Shown here one piece after another: positions 1 through 14,600 of a stretch of DNA of 64,000 nt. Origin of the DNA: Gibbula magus (taxonomy: Eukaryota; Mollusca; Gastropoda; Trochida; Trochidae); assembly GCA_936450465.1 (NCBI GenBank), contig OW388305.1, positions 39,317,187 through 39,381,186 on the forward strand, written 5' to 3'. The translations under genes and the position numbers were made by a program. The notes beneath the pieces are model-generated. The model was not told where the DNA came from, ran no database searches, and saw only the letters and a program-made list of their open reading frames with translations. Position 1 is the first letter of the stretch, and the number at the start of each line of letters is the position of its first letter.

Positions 1-2323
1 ATCTAATCTAAAATCTCAACTTATGTTGTGCGTTCTTCATCGTATTTGTTTACATATGTGAAACAACAGTTCTTTGAGAACATGATATCCAAAAAAAAAA
101 CTTGGAGCAGGGTATTCACATACAGTAAACTAAACGCTCGGCTTTCACAGGATATGATACACAAAGAATGTGCGAATAAATAAATACCATAATTGCCCAT
201 ATAGTTGAAGAAAACCGAGTTAATTTGTACATTTGCACATAGCACGTTTAGCAAACATTATTTAGACGTGAGTTGTCGCATTCCCTTAACGTTCCCCTGA
301 CGTCACAAACCAATTGTTCTTGATGTCATTGTCACGGGCAAGACGAGTGAGTGGTTTTCTTGTTATTTTAAAGTAGCACGTTTTGTATATTATTTTTTCT
401 CTCTCGAATTTGCTATTTATTATTAAATTTATATAATATACTGTTACGTTAGTGGGTAAAACATATCATAACACGACCCGATCGGATGTTGTATCCATAG
501 AATAAGGTTGTCATTATTGGAAGAAAATGTGTGACGTATAAAGCGACAATGTCGTGGAACTTTTTAACGTGAGAGGTAGACTCGTACGTCTCATCTGAGT
601 TTGAGAGTTTAGACAGCAAGATGGTTTACCACGCTATCCCTGTACAATGTTTAAAATCTACTCTAACTGTTTACGTATCATAACTCAGATCACTTGAATT
701 GCTATTACCTTCGAGCGGTCATTTTAAATAAAATGGACTCACGTGGCTTAATGAAACCATGATTGTGAATTCGTTTTTAAACCTTTTGATACTTTTGTTA
801 CTTATTTTCCCTTTTGTGTGAGCATTTAATTTCAGATAGAACGGAGTGCTTCAAATGGAATAGAATATGTAATATATAAACTATTACACTAGAAAATGTC
901 CTATGTGACGTTTACGACACCGTAAAATTGTTTTATTTCGTTGACATGACACAATTACTCGGGTAATAATCTCTTTATATGCCATTCCTTAAAATGTATG
1001 TCAGTACTTGAGAAACTGGAACGTATATTGTTGCTGTTAGAAGAATAGTAATTACTTGACACTGGAGTACCACTCCGGGACAATTGATACTCTTGACACT
1101 TGTGCACCATGTGTTACAACTGATATGCTGTAAGGCCATAAGAGATAGTCTATCATACAAGTGTTTCTTGAATAGGGATATACATCACTCGTTGAAGTCG
1201 GGGATTAAGCTTGTCTTGCCATTTAGTCTACGAAGTTACATTTGCAGGTTGTCATCGTTTGCAGTAGGACTTTAATGATAACACTATCCTTATTAAATCA
1301 ATTCAATAACATCCCGCTTATATGTCAGACGAAATTGTTTGTAGATTTCATTTTTTTCTTCAAAAGCGATGTATTGGTATATTTAAGGATTGTTTTACAT
1401 GATTTGTGCCTCTATCGAAGTATAACAGCAACAAATTGTATAACATCGCGTAGCGTAGCGGATCGATGATATACGAAATGTGCACAAAACATGTAAAACA
1501 ATCCTTATAATTACAAAATCAACAAGTTTTTCTTTAAATATTTACACAAATCTAATATATTTGTCATTTGTCACGGGAGGCAGCAGCTTGTTACACGAAA
1601 CAACACATGGTTGAAGCAAAATTGAGGAATCCCTAATCTAAAACGGCAGAGGATTCAATTTCGTTTTCACAGCATTCACATGCATACAATCAGGGTTCGA
1701 TTTTTCTGGTTTGCGCAATTTGTGATTTACCCTCATTAGCATATCACGCGACGTTCAAACATGAGTACTTTTGCGAAGCGCTAGTGGATGAACAAGCTTG
1801 AGGACTTGTATCGATTAAAATGAAGTGTTCCCGGTGAAATTAATTGTCTCATTCGGAAAAGGAATGCATATTCCAGTTATTGGCGTAGGTTTGAAGACGA
1901 AATGACATGTGTATATCTTATTTTGCATCAAAACGTTACGCTCCGTTGTAAGAACCAACTGACACGTCCGTTTGTTCTGATGGATTGTGACGTCATAAGG
2001 TACGAATGCACGAGGTATGGTAGCACATTTTATCTGCATTCATCGAGAAATGGCAGCAGGTTTTTGAGAACTCTCGTCCTATCAGAAACGCGAAAATTTG
2101 TGTAACAAAACCATTTTGTAATTATATTTAAATATACTACTTTTAAATTACACCTTGGATCCCATTAAACAGATTCGTGTCATTACTCCAGCAAATCTCC
2201 GAATACAAGGAAAACGTATGAAAAACAAATATGCATTTGCCATTGCTTAATTGGACGTTGTACTGCACTGCTAACAATGACTGAGATCTGATTCATTTCC
2301 ATTACGTCTGTAGTTCCATACAG
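1..2323 (+). other. Upstream flank of the perlecan-like gene
   Basis: No supported coding region. The stretch is AT-rich with only short random open frames. A candidate 3' splice site ends at 2323, suggesting that a 5' untranslated exon and the promoter lie somewhere in or before this region. I cannot point to a convincing TATA box or initiator. Confidence 0.5.
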
Positions 2324-2335
2324 GCATTCAGAGCC

Positions 2336-2661
2336 ATGACTTCACTTTATTCACTCGTGTTTGTATTGAGTTGCTTTGTTCTACTCTCGTGCATCACTCA
2401 TTGTGAGACATCGACTCATGTCTGGAAGAGACAGTCGGAGAGGGAGCAGTCGTCCATTAAGAAATATTTGAAAAGAATGGAGGATAACCTCACACTTGAT
2501 TTCAATGTATTTCAACAAATTAAAAATAGGACATTTAATGGATCGTCAGATGGGCAGTTTCTGGAGATTGACGGTGTTGGCAAAACAATGGAGGAACTCT
2601 TTCAACATCAGCAGAATCACATACATCAACTCTATACCTTAGTGTCTGGCCTATTAGAGAG
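2336..2661 (+). CDS. Exon 1: signal peptide and helical N-terminus
   Basis: An ATG at 2336 opens 108 codons that start with a hydrophobic secretion signal (about residues 1-24, ending near THCETS) followed by a charged, Gln/Glu/His-rich, probably helical stretch with N-glycosylation sequons (NLT, NRT, NGS). A donor GTAGGG lies at 2662 and the exon ends in phase 2. A plausible acceptor (CCATACAG, ending 2323) lies 12 bases before the ATG, so an upstream untranslated exon is likely. It joins exon 2 in frame, restoring the Arg codon AG|G. I recognise no family for this N-terminus. Confidence 0.65.
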
Positions 2662-5600
2662 GTAGGGTACCTTTGTTTCTTTGATCCCTCAGTTGTCTGT
2701 GTTAGATGTGCATAGCCTTGTAGCTTTTTTGTCCATGTTCATTGTGAATTAGTTTGTGTGTGTGATAAACTATATGTTGTTCTATAATCTCTTTAAAGTG
2801 AAAAAAGTCAAATGATTAGATTCATGATATCTTGTGTTAATGTACTTTGATGAATGTTATTTTAAGTATATCTTTATTAATAAATGCTCTTTATGGCTGA
2901 TGAATCAATCTTTTTTGATAAATTGTATTCCTGGGAGTTATTGTAAATGTAAATGTGTGAACTATTACATATTCCCTTTTAAAATATAGCTTTTCTGTTT
3001 GATTTCATATCAACACTCAGATATATCTATACATATGGGGAAAAAATCAAAACCAGCGTCACGATAATTTGACTGAATTAATCACAATCGACATGAGAAA
3101 GGTAGATTTTGTGACATATTACTTCAATGACTAATTTGACATTTTAAGAAATTAGGACTGAAGTTGTAATGATACTGGATTTTTTTACCAAAAAGAACTC
3201 TGTGTCTCGGTGATAAGCTTTAGATGTATGATGCGTTGATTTTCACGCATCAAAACACCTTTTATTTTGAAAATTAGGCAAAGATCATCATAATATAATC
3301 ATATGATGTGGAATGCATTTTAGATTCTTTCCAGATTTCAATCCATTTAATAAAAGCTTCTCTTTGTTTTAGAGTGGTCATTACAGTTATCAACTTTTTG
3401 AGAGGCATTACATTTATCACAGCTAGATCATGAGACTATTATACCATACGCAGGGTACGGTTACTTTTACTGGCACATTATTTCTGGTGACGTGGGGGTG
3501 CTTAACTTGTTTTCATGTGTATATACAAAATACAAAACAAAACACAAACAGACCATCATGATACATTTGAGAGATTGTGACGTTATGATGTACGCACCAG
3601 TGATACAAGAGGGTACCAATTGATGACACTGCGCGAGTGACGTTTTATCACTTAATTAAATAAATTATCTATATTTTTTAACATCACACCAAAATTCATA
3701 ATTTATTGAATGCTAGGTGTCCTACCTCTTTAAAAGACATCACATCGATGCAGAATCAATTGAGAGACCTCAGGGAAGAATGTGGACAGACTGTTGACTT
3801 GAAACAACAAGTGCAAACCAATGGGAATACGACACAAAGGGTGAGTACAATCTCACCAACAACTGGCACAAGAAGCCACCCTACTTCTGAAGACTCCTCA
3901 CTGACACCGCCCACAACACATGCAGGTTTGTACAGCTTTATTCCAGTACCAGTCTCTATTATATTTGATATGTTGATTTATCTTTCCTCACAGTAATATA
4001 CTTGGATTTGATTGGCTAACGGTCGATACATGTTTTCGTATGTGCCCTGCGAGTCTCACGGTGTAAACGTAATGTACCCCGCTGCCATAGCAACAGCTCC
4101 TAGTTACGAGTAGGTGTCGCATAATGGTCAGATGACGTTACATACACGCGGTGTACGGAGTTTTAAACAATTCTATCTATTTTCGGGTCTATATATTACA
4201 AACTTCTTTTCGCCTTACTTGCTACCTGGTTTGGAAACTAATCTTATTTTGCATTGCTTGCACACTCAATGTAACTGAGCTTAGTGTCAAGGTCATTCAA
4301 GCGATATCAGCTGATTAGTCATCGGCAGTCAAAACGCAAAACATATAATAATACTGATTTTATTGACAAGATGGAAAGATTAATAGGTTGTATACTTCAT
4401 CCCTCGCCTGAAGGCTCGGGAGACACAGGTACAAAGATGATACACGAAACTGTATTACCTTTTTGAGAAGAATACAGCTTATATTGCAGGTACATTGGTT
4501 GGCTATGACTGTCCGTTGGGCCAGTAATTGCATTCCCATTGAAAATTTGAACAGTCATGGACATGGAATTTAGCCCATTGGGCCCGATCGGTTTATGTCA
4601 TAGCATGACGTCTGCAAAGCTTTTGCTCTTTCGACTTCTTCTCGAAACATCGACTCGAGAGTTGACGTCTTGTGTACATACATCTTGTCAAACAATGGAG
4701 ATTCAACTCCCCCGCAATGGATACTCTCGTTGGTCTCTAACACTCTATCACACTAAAGCCATTGTCAAGAACTACAAGTCTTAGAAAAGCTACAATATGT
4801 CATACAGGCTTGTTGAATATAAATTGTAGCGTTGGTAACGGACTACTTCATGTGGAAAGTTGAAATGTTAACCTTATATAAGTATTTAAAAACTGATGAG
4901 CTAAAGAGCAAATGGATCTACTTTTAACAATTCACTGAACAAACTTGTTGCATGTAATAAATGGCATTGTATTGTTGATTAACTCTTTCCCTGAAATGAA
5001 AATGAAATGAACAGTTAATGTTCCTACCTGACATCACTGACATATTTTGATTTATATTTCTGGCATGTTCCAGATGACAATAGACCCCAGATGACCATTT
5101 CTCCTACCAGTGTTCCCGAACCTTCGGGATATGTGAAGACTCTCCAGTGTCAGGTTAACGGACGTAGCTTCAACGTTGTCTGGAGCAGACTGGACGACAG
5201 ACCGATGTCCGGTAAAGTCCGAACCAGCGCCAGATATCATCTGTCTGTCCCCGACCTTGAGTACAGTGATGGTGGACGTTACGTGTGTACTGCTACCAAC
5301 AATAACAACACTGATCAGGAGCGTGTAGAGCCTAATGTCAAAGGTACGATGTTTTCAGGGATAGTGTAAGAAATTACATGTAGTTAGGTGCTGCAATGGG
5401 CAAAATATCTTAAGTATTATAGTTAGCAGTATAATTGGATATATTTTGGAGCAAATAATGACTTAACAACGACATGACGATTTGATAATATTAAATTTAT
5501 TTTAATACGTTTTAAATTTACCAGAAAAACTTCGGTAATGCTTTAATACTAACAAGGCAACAGTAAAAGGATTTCCTTGAAATAACTTTCATTTTAATGG

Positions 5601-8600
5601 ATAAAAGATGATTGAAAACGGTATAAGGTATACCAAAATTAAATGTCACCATTGTTTAAATAAAGACGTTTATCATCCATAAATAACCTTGACTTCAGCT
5701 TCCATACCAACTTTTAGAATGCCTCTCAAACAGATGATGCAGAGTCGGTTTTTCTTTTAAGCTTATCTTCTATTGCACGAATATTGTATGCACTGGACAA
5801 CACATGCAAAGGGATATATGATATTTCACAATTATAAATAACGATGCATTTATTCATTCATACTGATACTATATCTTTCATTAAATGTCCAATATCCCTA
5901 ACTATTTTGGTCAAGTAAATGTTGTTTATCGGATACATGATTCAATGTAATAAGACTGACGTCAACATGAATTGTTCATTAACTCTTTCCCGAGATGAAA
6001 CCTCCCACAAGCCCCATCATGATCCGCATTGAGTCTTTGTTCTGAAATGTGTATATGAGTAACTGTTTGTGTATTTCCACTGAACTGTATAATTATATGC
6101 ATGTATCTTTTTAGATTTATTGTATCACTGACATAAGTTGACTGATATTTCTGGCATGTTCCAGATGACAATAGACCCCAGGGGACCATTTCTCCTACCA
6201 GTGTTCCCGAACCTTCGGGATTTGTCAAGACACTCCAGTGTCAGGTTAACGGACGTAGCTTCAGTGTTGTCTTGAGCAGACTGGACGACAGACCGATGTC
6301 CGGTAAAGTCCGAACCAGCGCCAGATATCAGCTGACTGTCCCCGACCTTGAGTACAGTGATGGTGGACGTTACGTGTGTACTGCTACCAACAATAACAAC
6401 ACTGATCAGGAGTTAGTAGAGCCTACTATCAAAGGTATATTGTTTCAGGGATGAAAGGTTCTGAAGTAAACCACTTGCCATTTCGTGATCAATCCCTTTT
6501 TTAACGAGTAAAACTAAATTGGCGACACAAAACTTTTCACACTTCTGAACATACATTATTTTAAGTGTTATGAAATGGACGTGAAACTATCTTTCTTAAT
6601 AATGATAATAATTTCAACTGTCTCTAGGTTGTCATGAAGCTTTTTCAAAATAAGTTGCAAAGCTGAAAGCTCCTACAAATGGCTCAGTCGTTGGAGTTGT
6701 CATTGTTTATAAGAATAATGGAATTTCCGTTTCAAAGACTTAGCAGTACGGATGAAATATTTAATTTGTCAGCCCAAACAAATACTATTTTAATGTGCAA
6801 TGTGCGATTAAAAATTGAAACAGATCCAAATATAATGTCAAATCCAGAACTGTATACATTTACATGTTTATTCCATTCTCTATAACAGTTTTCATTTAGC
6901 AAAATAATGGTTTAATTAATTTTTTAAATTTTATTTTATCAATAACTTGATATGTTTGTTCCAATCTTGCAGTTAATAATTTGATCAGTTAATTGATCAG
7001 TCACAAATAAATACTATTTTAATATGCGATTAAACATTTAAACAGATCCAAATATAATGTCAAATCCAGAATAGTAAACATTAACAGTCTTCATTTACCA
7101 AAGTAATGTTTTAATTATTTTTTAAATTATTTTTTAATCAATAAATTGATATGGTTGTACCAATCTTGCAGTTAATAATTCAAAACTGGATCGATTTTTT
7201 CTATCCTAGTTGAAACTGTGTGTGACCCAAGAGGTAGTCTCTCAAGCTCTGACAACACAGTGACCGGACGCTGCCGTTGCAGGGTGAGCGACTCACTTCT
7301 TTTGAGAGTAAAACTTCAAGTATTGCCTGATATGATGATAAAATGTTAAAAAGAGGGTACTGTATGAGCATTCTTTGTAGAAACGAAATTCGAGGGAACA
7401 TTACTGTTTTGCAAATATGTTATAAATACGTTATTTTTACCAAATACTTTACCGAGTATAAACTGTTGGTAAAAAATACTGTCCATTCATTCACAAATAA
7501 AAATAAAAAATATATATCCATTGAGCGGCACTACGAGTGTGGGTAACCTCGTTTAGGCATAACAGGACATTGTTGATAAGTTTAGGTCTTTGTTACTTTT
7601 AGAATATTCTATCAATGTATACATTTTACTTTTTAAAAGTTTACAGCGGGTTTCTCATTCACAACACAACGCAACAATATTGAGGATAATGTCAATAGAC
7701 CTTACCGTTTAATAGAAATGATCTTCAATGTGATCTAATGGTGGGACAAGAACTTTCCGCTGCATTAATAATAAACGGGTGAACTCAAGTCAGGAGAACT
7801 TTGTGATTTGACAAAGAACCATACATATTGTATGCACATGGACCATGAACAAAACTTCGCTCAAATGTCTTTTAAATAAAGCATCTTATTAATGTTGTAG
7901 GGCTGTAAAGTAACTAAATGTAGTATTTAAATGAAAATATCATTATCGTGATTATTTCAATTAAAATATACCATATACGCAAATCAAAATGTGTACTTAG
8001 CTTAATATATTAAAGGAGTTTCATGATAATGGGCCAGATTGTCATTCAAATAAGACTTATTTTACATTCGTCACGGTTACTACGGTATATAGGTTTAGAA
8101 CTGAGTCTAAACGTGAGATATTCATCTCCAATGGCCGCTTTGACCATCCATAAATCAATTGTCTCTTCTGTTCTAGTCAAATGTGAATGGACTTTACTGT
8201 GACAGCTGCAAAGCTGACACGTTCTACTTGTCTGAGAACTACCCATATGGATGTATCGCCTGTTTCTGTATGAACGTCACACAGGCTTGTAACAGCACCT
8301 CGTGGAACAGGGCACAGGTTAGATACTGCCTTCCTGAAAACAGTTTATTAAATATTTCAATGTAAATTACAATTAAAGTGCAAAGAAGTTGAACAATGAC
8401 AAGGGATTTATTGATGCAATCCATGACTTCTTTTCAGAGCTCTGAGTCATCGTGGTCTATCTTATCTGCGAATCAAAGCTGTCAGGATCAATTCCCAACG
8501 TCTCAATACTGTCTCAACGATTCATTTGACATTAATTCAAAGCATACGAACATATATGTATATATACCTACACATTTCAGAATGTTATTTTTGTCCCCAG

Positions 8601-11600
8601 ATTGGAGTGTCATTCACCCAGAACCCAGTAGGAGTTGTGCTGACAGATACATTTAGGAAGACCACACTGGAACAGGGTTTGTCAGTTAACCGTAACTCGA
8701 GCGAGTTAACGTACCATGGTTTCAACAGTCTGCAAGACAACCTCTACTACTGGAGTCTCCCTCAGCGTTTCCTTGGCAACAAGGTAAGGAGAAACTGAAC
8801 TGTCTGAGAGGTAGTCTTCAAAGAATTCCCCTCTGTGGTTTCTTGAGGAAAGTAAAAACCTATTAACTCATTAGTCATGTTTGAAATTTCTTTAGTAATA
8901 TAAATCATTACCAGTGTTAAACGCATTGGATTCTTCGTTATTTCAGTCACAGTGACACAGCGTACAAACAAACAGTTTATTAGTTCCATTTCACGAAGAT
9001 AGCCATTTACAGAGACCTAGATTTTGAAAGTACATGCTAGAATATAATTATTTTGATACATTGTATTATTACAATGGAAAAACAATTAGTTTAATCTACA
9101 ACCTAACATATTGTTGATTAAACTTTATTAAAAATTTTCGGCAGTGTATGGGAGTGTAAGTAAATTTTTAGCTGCATTTATGCATATATTTTTCAAAAAG
9201 TGCGTGTTTATATAAATTGTTTGATTAAAGCATAATTGTTGCAGGTGTCAGCATATGGGGGATATCTGCGCTTTACCGTGAGGTACAGACCAGGTTTGGA
9301 TAGCGGACCTATGGCCACAAGAGAACCGATTGTCGAATTGTCTGTACGTTTTTATGTAATTTTAACCCTCATAATGTTCTTCGGGTTTTTTCATACCATG
9401 CATCCCAACATTTCCAAAACCTTCACGCTGACGATTCTTTTGATTTCAGACATTGTTTCCTTTCATATATCAAACATTTTAGTGATGTGTGACAGTTTTA
9501 TGACATGTTATTAAGAACCATTTATGTAAAATGTGAAGGGGTGCAGTTACATCCTAACTTTCGCCAGTACCAGAACCCTACTTTCTTTGGTTTTCTCCCA
9601 TAGACCTTTTTCAGAATGGGCCACAGTGGCTTTACTTTCGTTTCATGGATGTTACAATCAACTCTTGAAATGTCTCTTGGATGCATGCACATTTACGTTT
9701 TCCGCGTAGTTTGGTAACTTTCACGTCCATTGTTACAAGGACACAGAATGGCAGCAAAGCAGAACCGTTACAGTTATGAAAGCACCATACAATCTGTTCT
9801 TGAACAAAGTGATTTTGATTTTTAAATAGACAGTGATGACGACTTCTTTTAGATGATAATCATGTGTCATGTTCATGAGAAAACAAGTAAACATGACGAT
9901 GAAGGTAATTATCAACAATCCACAATATCACAAGTTGCTGTAGTTGTTGAGCCTGGTCCTGACCGAGGCCAGGACCCTGATATACCTCAACTGTTGTTCA
10001 GCAGCGTGTTCCATTCTGTGGACAATGTCCATATCTACAATATACTCCTTTCAAACCTGCCAAATGTGGTATAAAAAGATATGGTGGGTTTGTGATTCTG
10101 CACCGTCGTATCCTCTCAATGGCTGTGGGTGCCTAGCGCCTAGCCTGGCCAACAAAGAGAGGTGGATCAGGAAGCCATTGTTGACAGGTGGCTGGTTAGT
10201 CTTCCACTAATTGAGAAGAAGCTGCAAGATCAAAGGAACATGATGAAACCAGTCAACACAGTCATGGTGGACACACCGAGACTAGTACAGCGACCAAGGG
10301 CTGCTTTGCAAGGTCGATGTCTCATCTGCCCTAGACTCTTCGATCGAAAAGTGAGGAAGTCCTGCAACTCTTGCCGTAACGTTGTATGTCAAGTTCTCAG
10401 TGAACAGTCTATCATCTGTGGGGAGAGTAGTTGAATGTAGAATCTGACTAGGATCTGAAGACATATCAGGAGACATATATCATGTTCATTCATCAGAATT
10501 TATACTTTTCCTCTTAACATATATTTTGATAATGACATTCATACATTACAAAATAATTAAATTAAAAGAAATTGTTGAAGCTCTGAAAGCAAAATTCTGT
10601 ATACAAGTGTACTTCAAACTACAATATATTAATTGCCTCATGTAATACTTTTACTTAAAAATGTTTCTATGTACATTGAATGTTTATTCAAGTCAAATGC
10701 CACAGATTCAAAGGTTTCAGATGATAAAACATATTTAGAAATATAAAGTGAAGTAAACCATATACAATGAACCATATAACATAAAATATATATTTGCTTA
10801 AATTTAACGGTGTTTGTGAACACGTGGAATTGAACAAATGAACACATTTTTCAACAGTAGAATGTTTATAGTAAAAAGGTTGGACCTATGAAACTCGTAG
10901 TTTGGAAACGCTGTGAAAACTAGCAGAAAGTGATATTCTTTTTCAACTTCATTTATTCCATAGCGGCAGCAGTATGCGTCGAAATTTATTCCAGAAGATG
11001 CTCTGTGGCGATGTACATTGGTTATTGAAAGGCTTAGCGAAACAGATTTGAGAGATGTCTTACAGTGTTGGTAGGTATATATAGGTGGTATATGTTTCCA
11101 GGGCAACAACATCGTGTTGATTTATCGAACTGAATCAGATTTTTTCCCTGCCAACTCCAAACAATCATTCGAGATTCCACTTTTTGAGGTAAGCACATCT
11201 TTATTCAATCTGTTAATTCAATACAGTTACAGAAAACTGTAATGAAAATACGGAAAACACAACCTACTGACACTGAGAAGTGAAAAACCGATTCATGAAA
11301 TTCTAAGAAACCACCTTTACTGCCCAAAGGGACTTAATAATAAATTTGAAAAAAATCTTTACAAATATTGTTTTTTCGATATTGCATTTGAAATAAAGAG
11401 AATTGAAAATGACCGAAAACAAGTTGAGGTGGAAAGAGTTTCCACTGCAGTGTAAAGGGTTTATTAACATTTCACATACATATTTCTTTCAGCAAAAATT
11501 ATAGTGTCTGCTTCATATACATAACCAAGTTAGCAAATAGGATCAAACTATCAGGACATATACAACCATTCCTTCAATTCTTTTCATCTTTACCTGTAGC

Positions 11601-14600
11601 ATAAATGGGACCGTCTGTATGGTGGGAAGGCTGTGAGAGAGTCCATGTTGAAGGCTCTGGTTGACCTTGATTACATTCTCATCCGAGCGACGTACAGCGA
11701 GTCGACGGAGGAGTCAGCGTGAGTGTTATAATATATCTGTTAGAAATGGTAGACATATACACTTTGACAAAAGTATTGAACCATCCATTTGAAAGATGAG
11801 CATAAGTGGGCCATTTTGGAACGCAGGGTGAGAGTAAGGGAATCTTGCAAATCAGAACATTTAGGAATTGACCGCCCATTGCATCTAATTGGCAACACAA
11901 CACTCATATTCAGATATCAAGTGGCCACCCTGAGAGTGCGTAGAACGTGTTATCCAAGTGCAAGGACGTTACACCAGTATGGTTCTTACTGGTACATTCA
12001 CAATTATTGTAATATATGTCTTGTGCATTTTTTGCAACTACCCTGGCAGACATACTTATGTCACCTTATTTTATGCTGATTTAAGTTTAGTTTGCTACAA
12101 TTGGACCATAGTGTTCAAATTCGGTCTTGTTTTTATTGAACTATATAAACAGTTTAACGTGATTTTCTGCCCCGCACGTGTATGAGGTTGAATATCCAGC
12201 TCACTAAGTGACATTATCTCTCCATTGAGGTTACTCCCTTCACATTCCGATCCTAACCTGAACAAGCCGGCAGAAAAGGGACAATCCTGATTGGTTGCAT
12301 TTGAATCTAGTTGTGCAATCAACGACGCCATTGTAACAGTGACATTTGTCAATGAAACGTCATAATGCTAAACTAAACGTTAGATAAACGTTTTCTCGTT
12401 TAATGTGTTTTCCTCGAATTATGCTATTTGATTTTGTAAAAACAGTTGATCATAAACATGCGGATAAATAAAGAAGACAAAATCAGAGGCAAATACCGAG
12501 AATAGTTCATTTGTTATTTTCATCAGATATATTCGAAGGGCATATGCTATTTTACTATACCCAGTAAAGTCACGTGCTAAGATCTTTGAAGTCACTAGGT
12601 CGACAGAGCCGCTGACAGATGACTTTTCATTGCTTTAGAAACAGGGATACAGTATGAGGTTAACGTTTTCCCCGCTTGCGTAATTTCCTGGAGCCGAGAA
12701 ATCAAGCCCTGATAGAACAGTGATTCTGATCGGAAATCTTAAGGAAATAACTTCTGTAGGAAGAGAATGACTTGGTGACTTCAGAGTCAGACACCAATCA
12801 CCAGTACTGATTGTGCAAGTGTTTATCCTTTCAGCCACCGAGACTTTATTTTTAGAGCATGTTTATATACCGTTGAATGTTTGATACAGTTGCCATTTTC
12901 GTTTTAGAAGAACAGCTTTGTGGTAGTAAACCGAAGGCACATGAGTTGCGATTACAGTTATTGCGGAGATAGGTGTTTTCTGTTTGTAATTTGAATTGGG
13001 ATGAGGGGGATATCATAACGTTTATGCAGAACTCATAATGTTAATGTCTTTCATCCGAACCAGGATGATTAAATTACTGAACATGATTTGAGTTCAGCAG
13101 ATGCATAATTATATATTACCCCATCATCCCACCTTTGAGATACTTTTCACATAAACTAAGGTGAATATCCTATATAAAAATGTTGAGTACCCACTTTGAA
13201 AGATTCTTTTTCGCCTATAAACACTCTCTTAACTCTAAACTCTAAACTCCCCTTCTTGTTACAGCATAAGCAACATCACACTGGATATAGCTGAGAACCG
13301 ACGGACGGGACAGGACAGAGCCCATGCAGTAGAACAGTGTATCTGTCCACGCGGCTACAAGGGTCTGTCTTGTGAGGTAGCTTGTGTACATCTGGGTTTC
13401 ATACTGACTTTATAGTATAATCATGGATGGAAATATATTGAAATCATAGAGTTGCAAACAGGGGGTGTGGTTATAATTGCTGCTGGTCCAGAATAAACAA
13501 CTAGTCAACTAATTAAGCACAAACATTAAACCACCAGCTTAAATCTTTTTACGAGTTCTTAAATAATCATTCACACTGAAAATGGTAAATTTACAACAAG
13601 GTAATTTGATTAAAGAGGCAGGATATACAAAATTACGATAAATTGTTAATTTAGTATCATTATATCTAATGAATCTTATTAAGCCATGAAAATATTTTAA
13701 ATATATTTGTTTATATCAAAGCACTGTTTTACGTAAAAATACCGATACACTGGTCGAAATGAACTCATTGTATTAAAGAAAATTGATCCAGTCAAAACCA
13801 TCTTGTGTTTACTGTTTTCTATATATGACCTTATTTAACGAGAGAAAAACTATTTTGTCAACGAGAAGAATGAGTTGTTCCTCCGCTTTCATCACAAATT
13901 CGAGTTCAATACAACAAATATGTTTGCACAAGTATGATGTACTATATTTATAATATGGCCTCTTTATTTTTCATGATTGTTGTTAATATTAGGTCTAAAT
14001 CCAAGCTGTTACTTTAATGAATTGAAGTATTATTAAAACATAAATTCTGAAGATTTGGAAATTGGGAATACATTGAAAAGTATGGAAAGTACCGAAAAAA
14101 GCCGAAATTTAGTATTTAGAAGAACCATCAGCCGTTCAAACGAAAAGCGACCACGAAAACCGAATAGCACGCCTGTATTACTATCTTAAGTTTACATATA
14201 TATAATTATAATATATTATATTAAAAGTGTTTTGTCCAATTAGTCAGTCTGTATTTGTGAATAAAGATATATCAGTATTGTTATAAAATAAACCACTAAA
14301 GACGTTTTTCAAGGCAATATGAAGTACTTCACACATTAACTTTCTGAAAGACATTGATTCATCAATAATCTAGAGCATTTTATAGCAGTCTGATTAAAAT
14401 AGAGCCCTCTTCTGAAGAATACAATTTGACTGCAGGGATACCAGCTGATTCTATAGCTTTATATAGATTCCTCGCCACAAGGTCAGCTGACACCTCCGAA
14501 CAATATGAGTCCATTTACTGGTAGAGGCACTATTTTGCTCCTTTAAATCCTTTGAATCTCTCTTTCAGGACTGTGATACAGGCTACTACCGGTCTGGCGA

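Noticed and set aside
8396..8600. Possible extra exon after CTTTTCAG at 8438
   Set aside because: The joined protein of exons 6 and 7 already matches the L4-interrupted LE layout of exons 17 and 18, and an added exon would have no counterpart.
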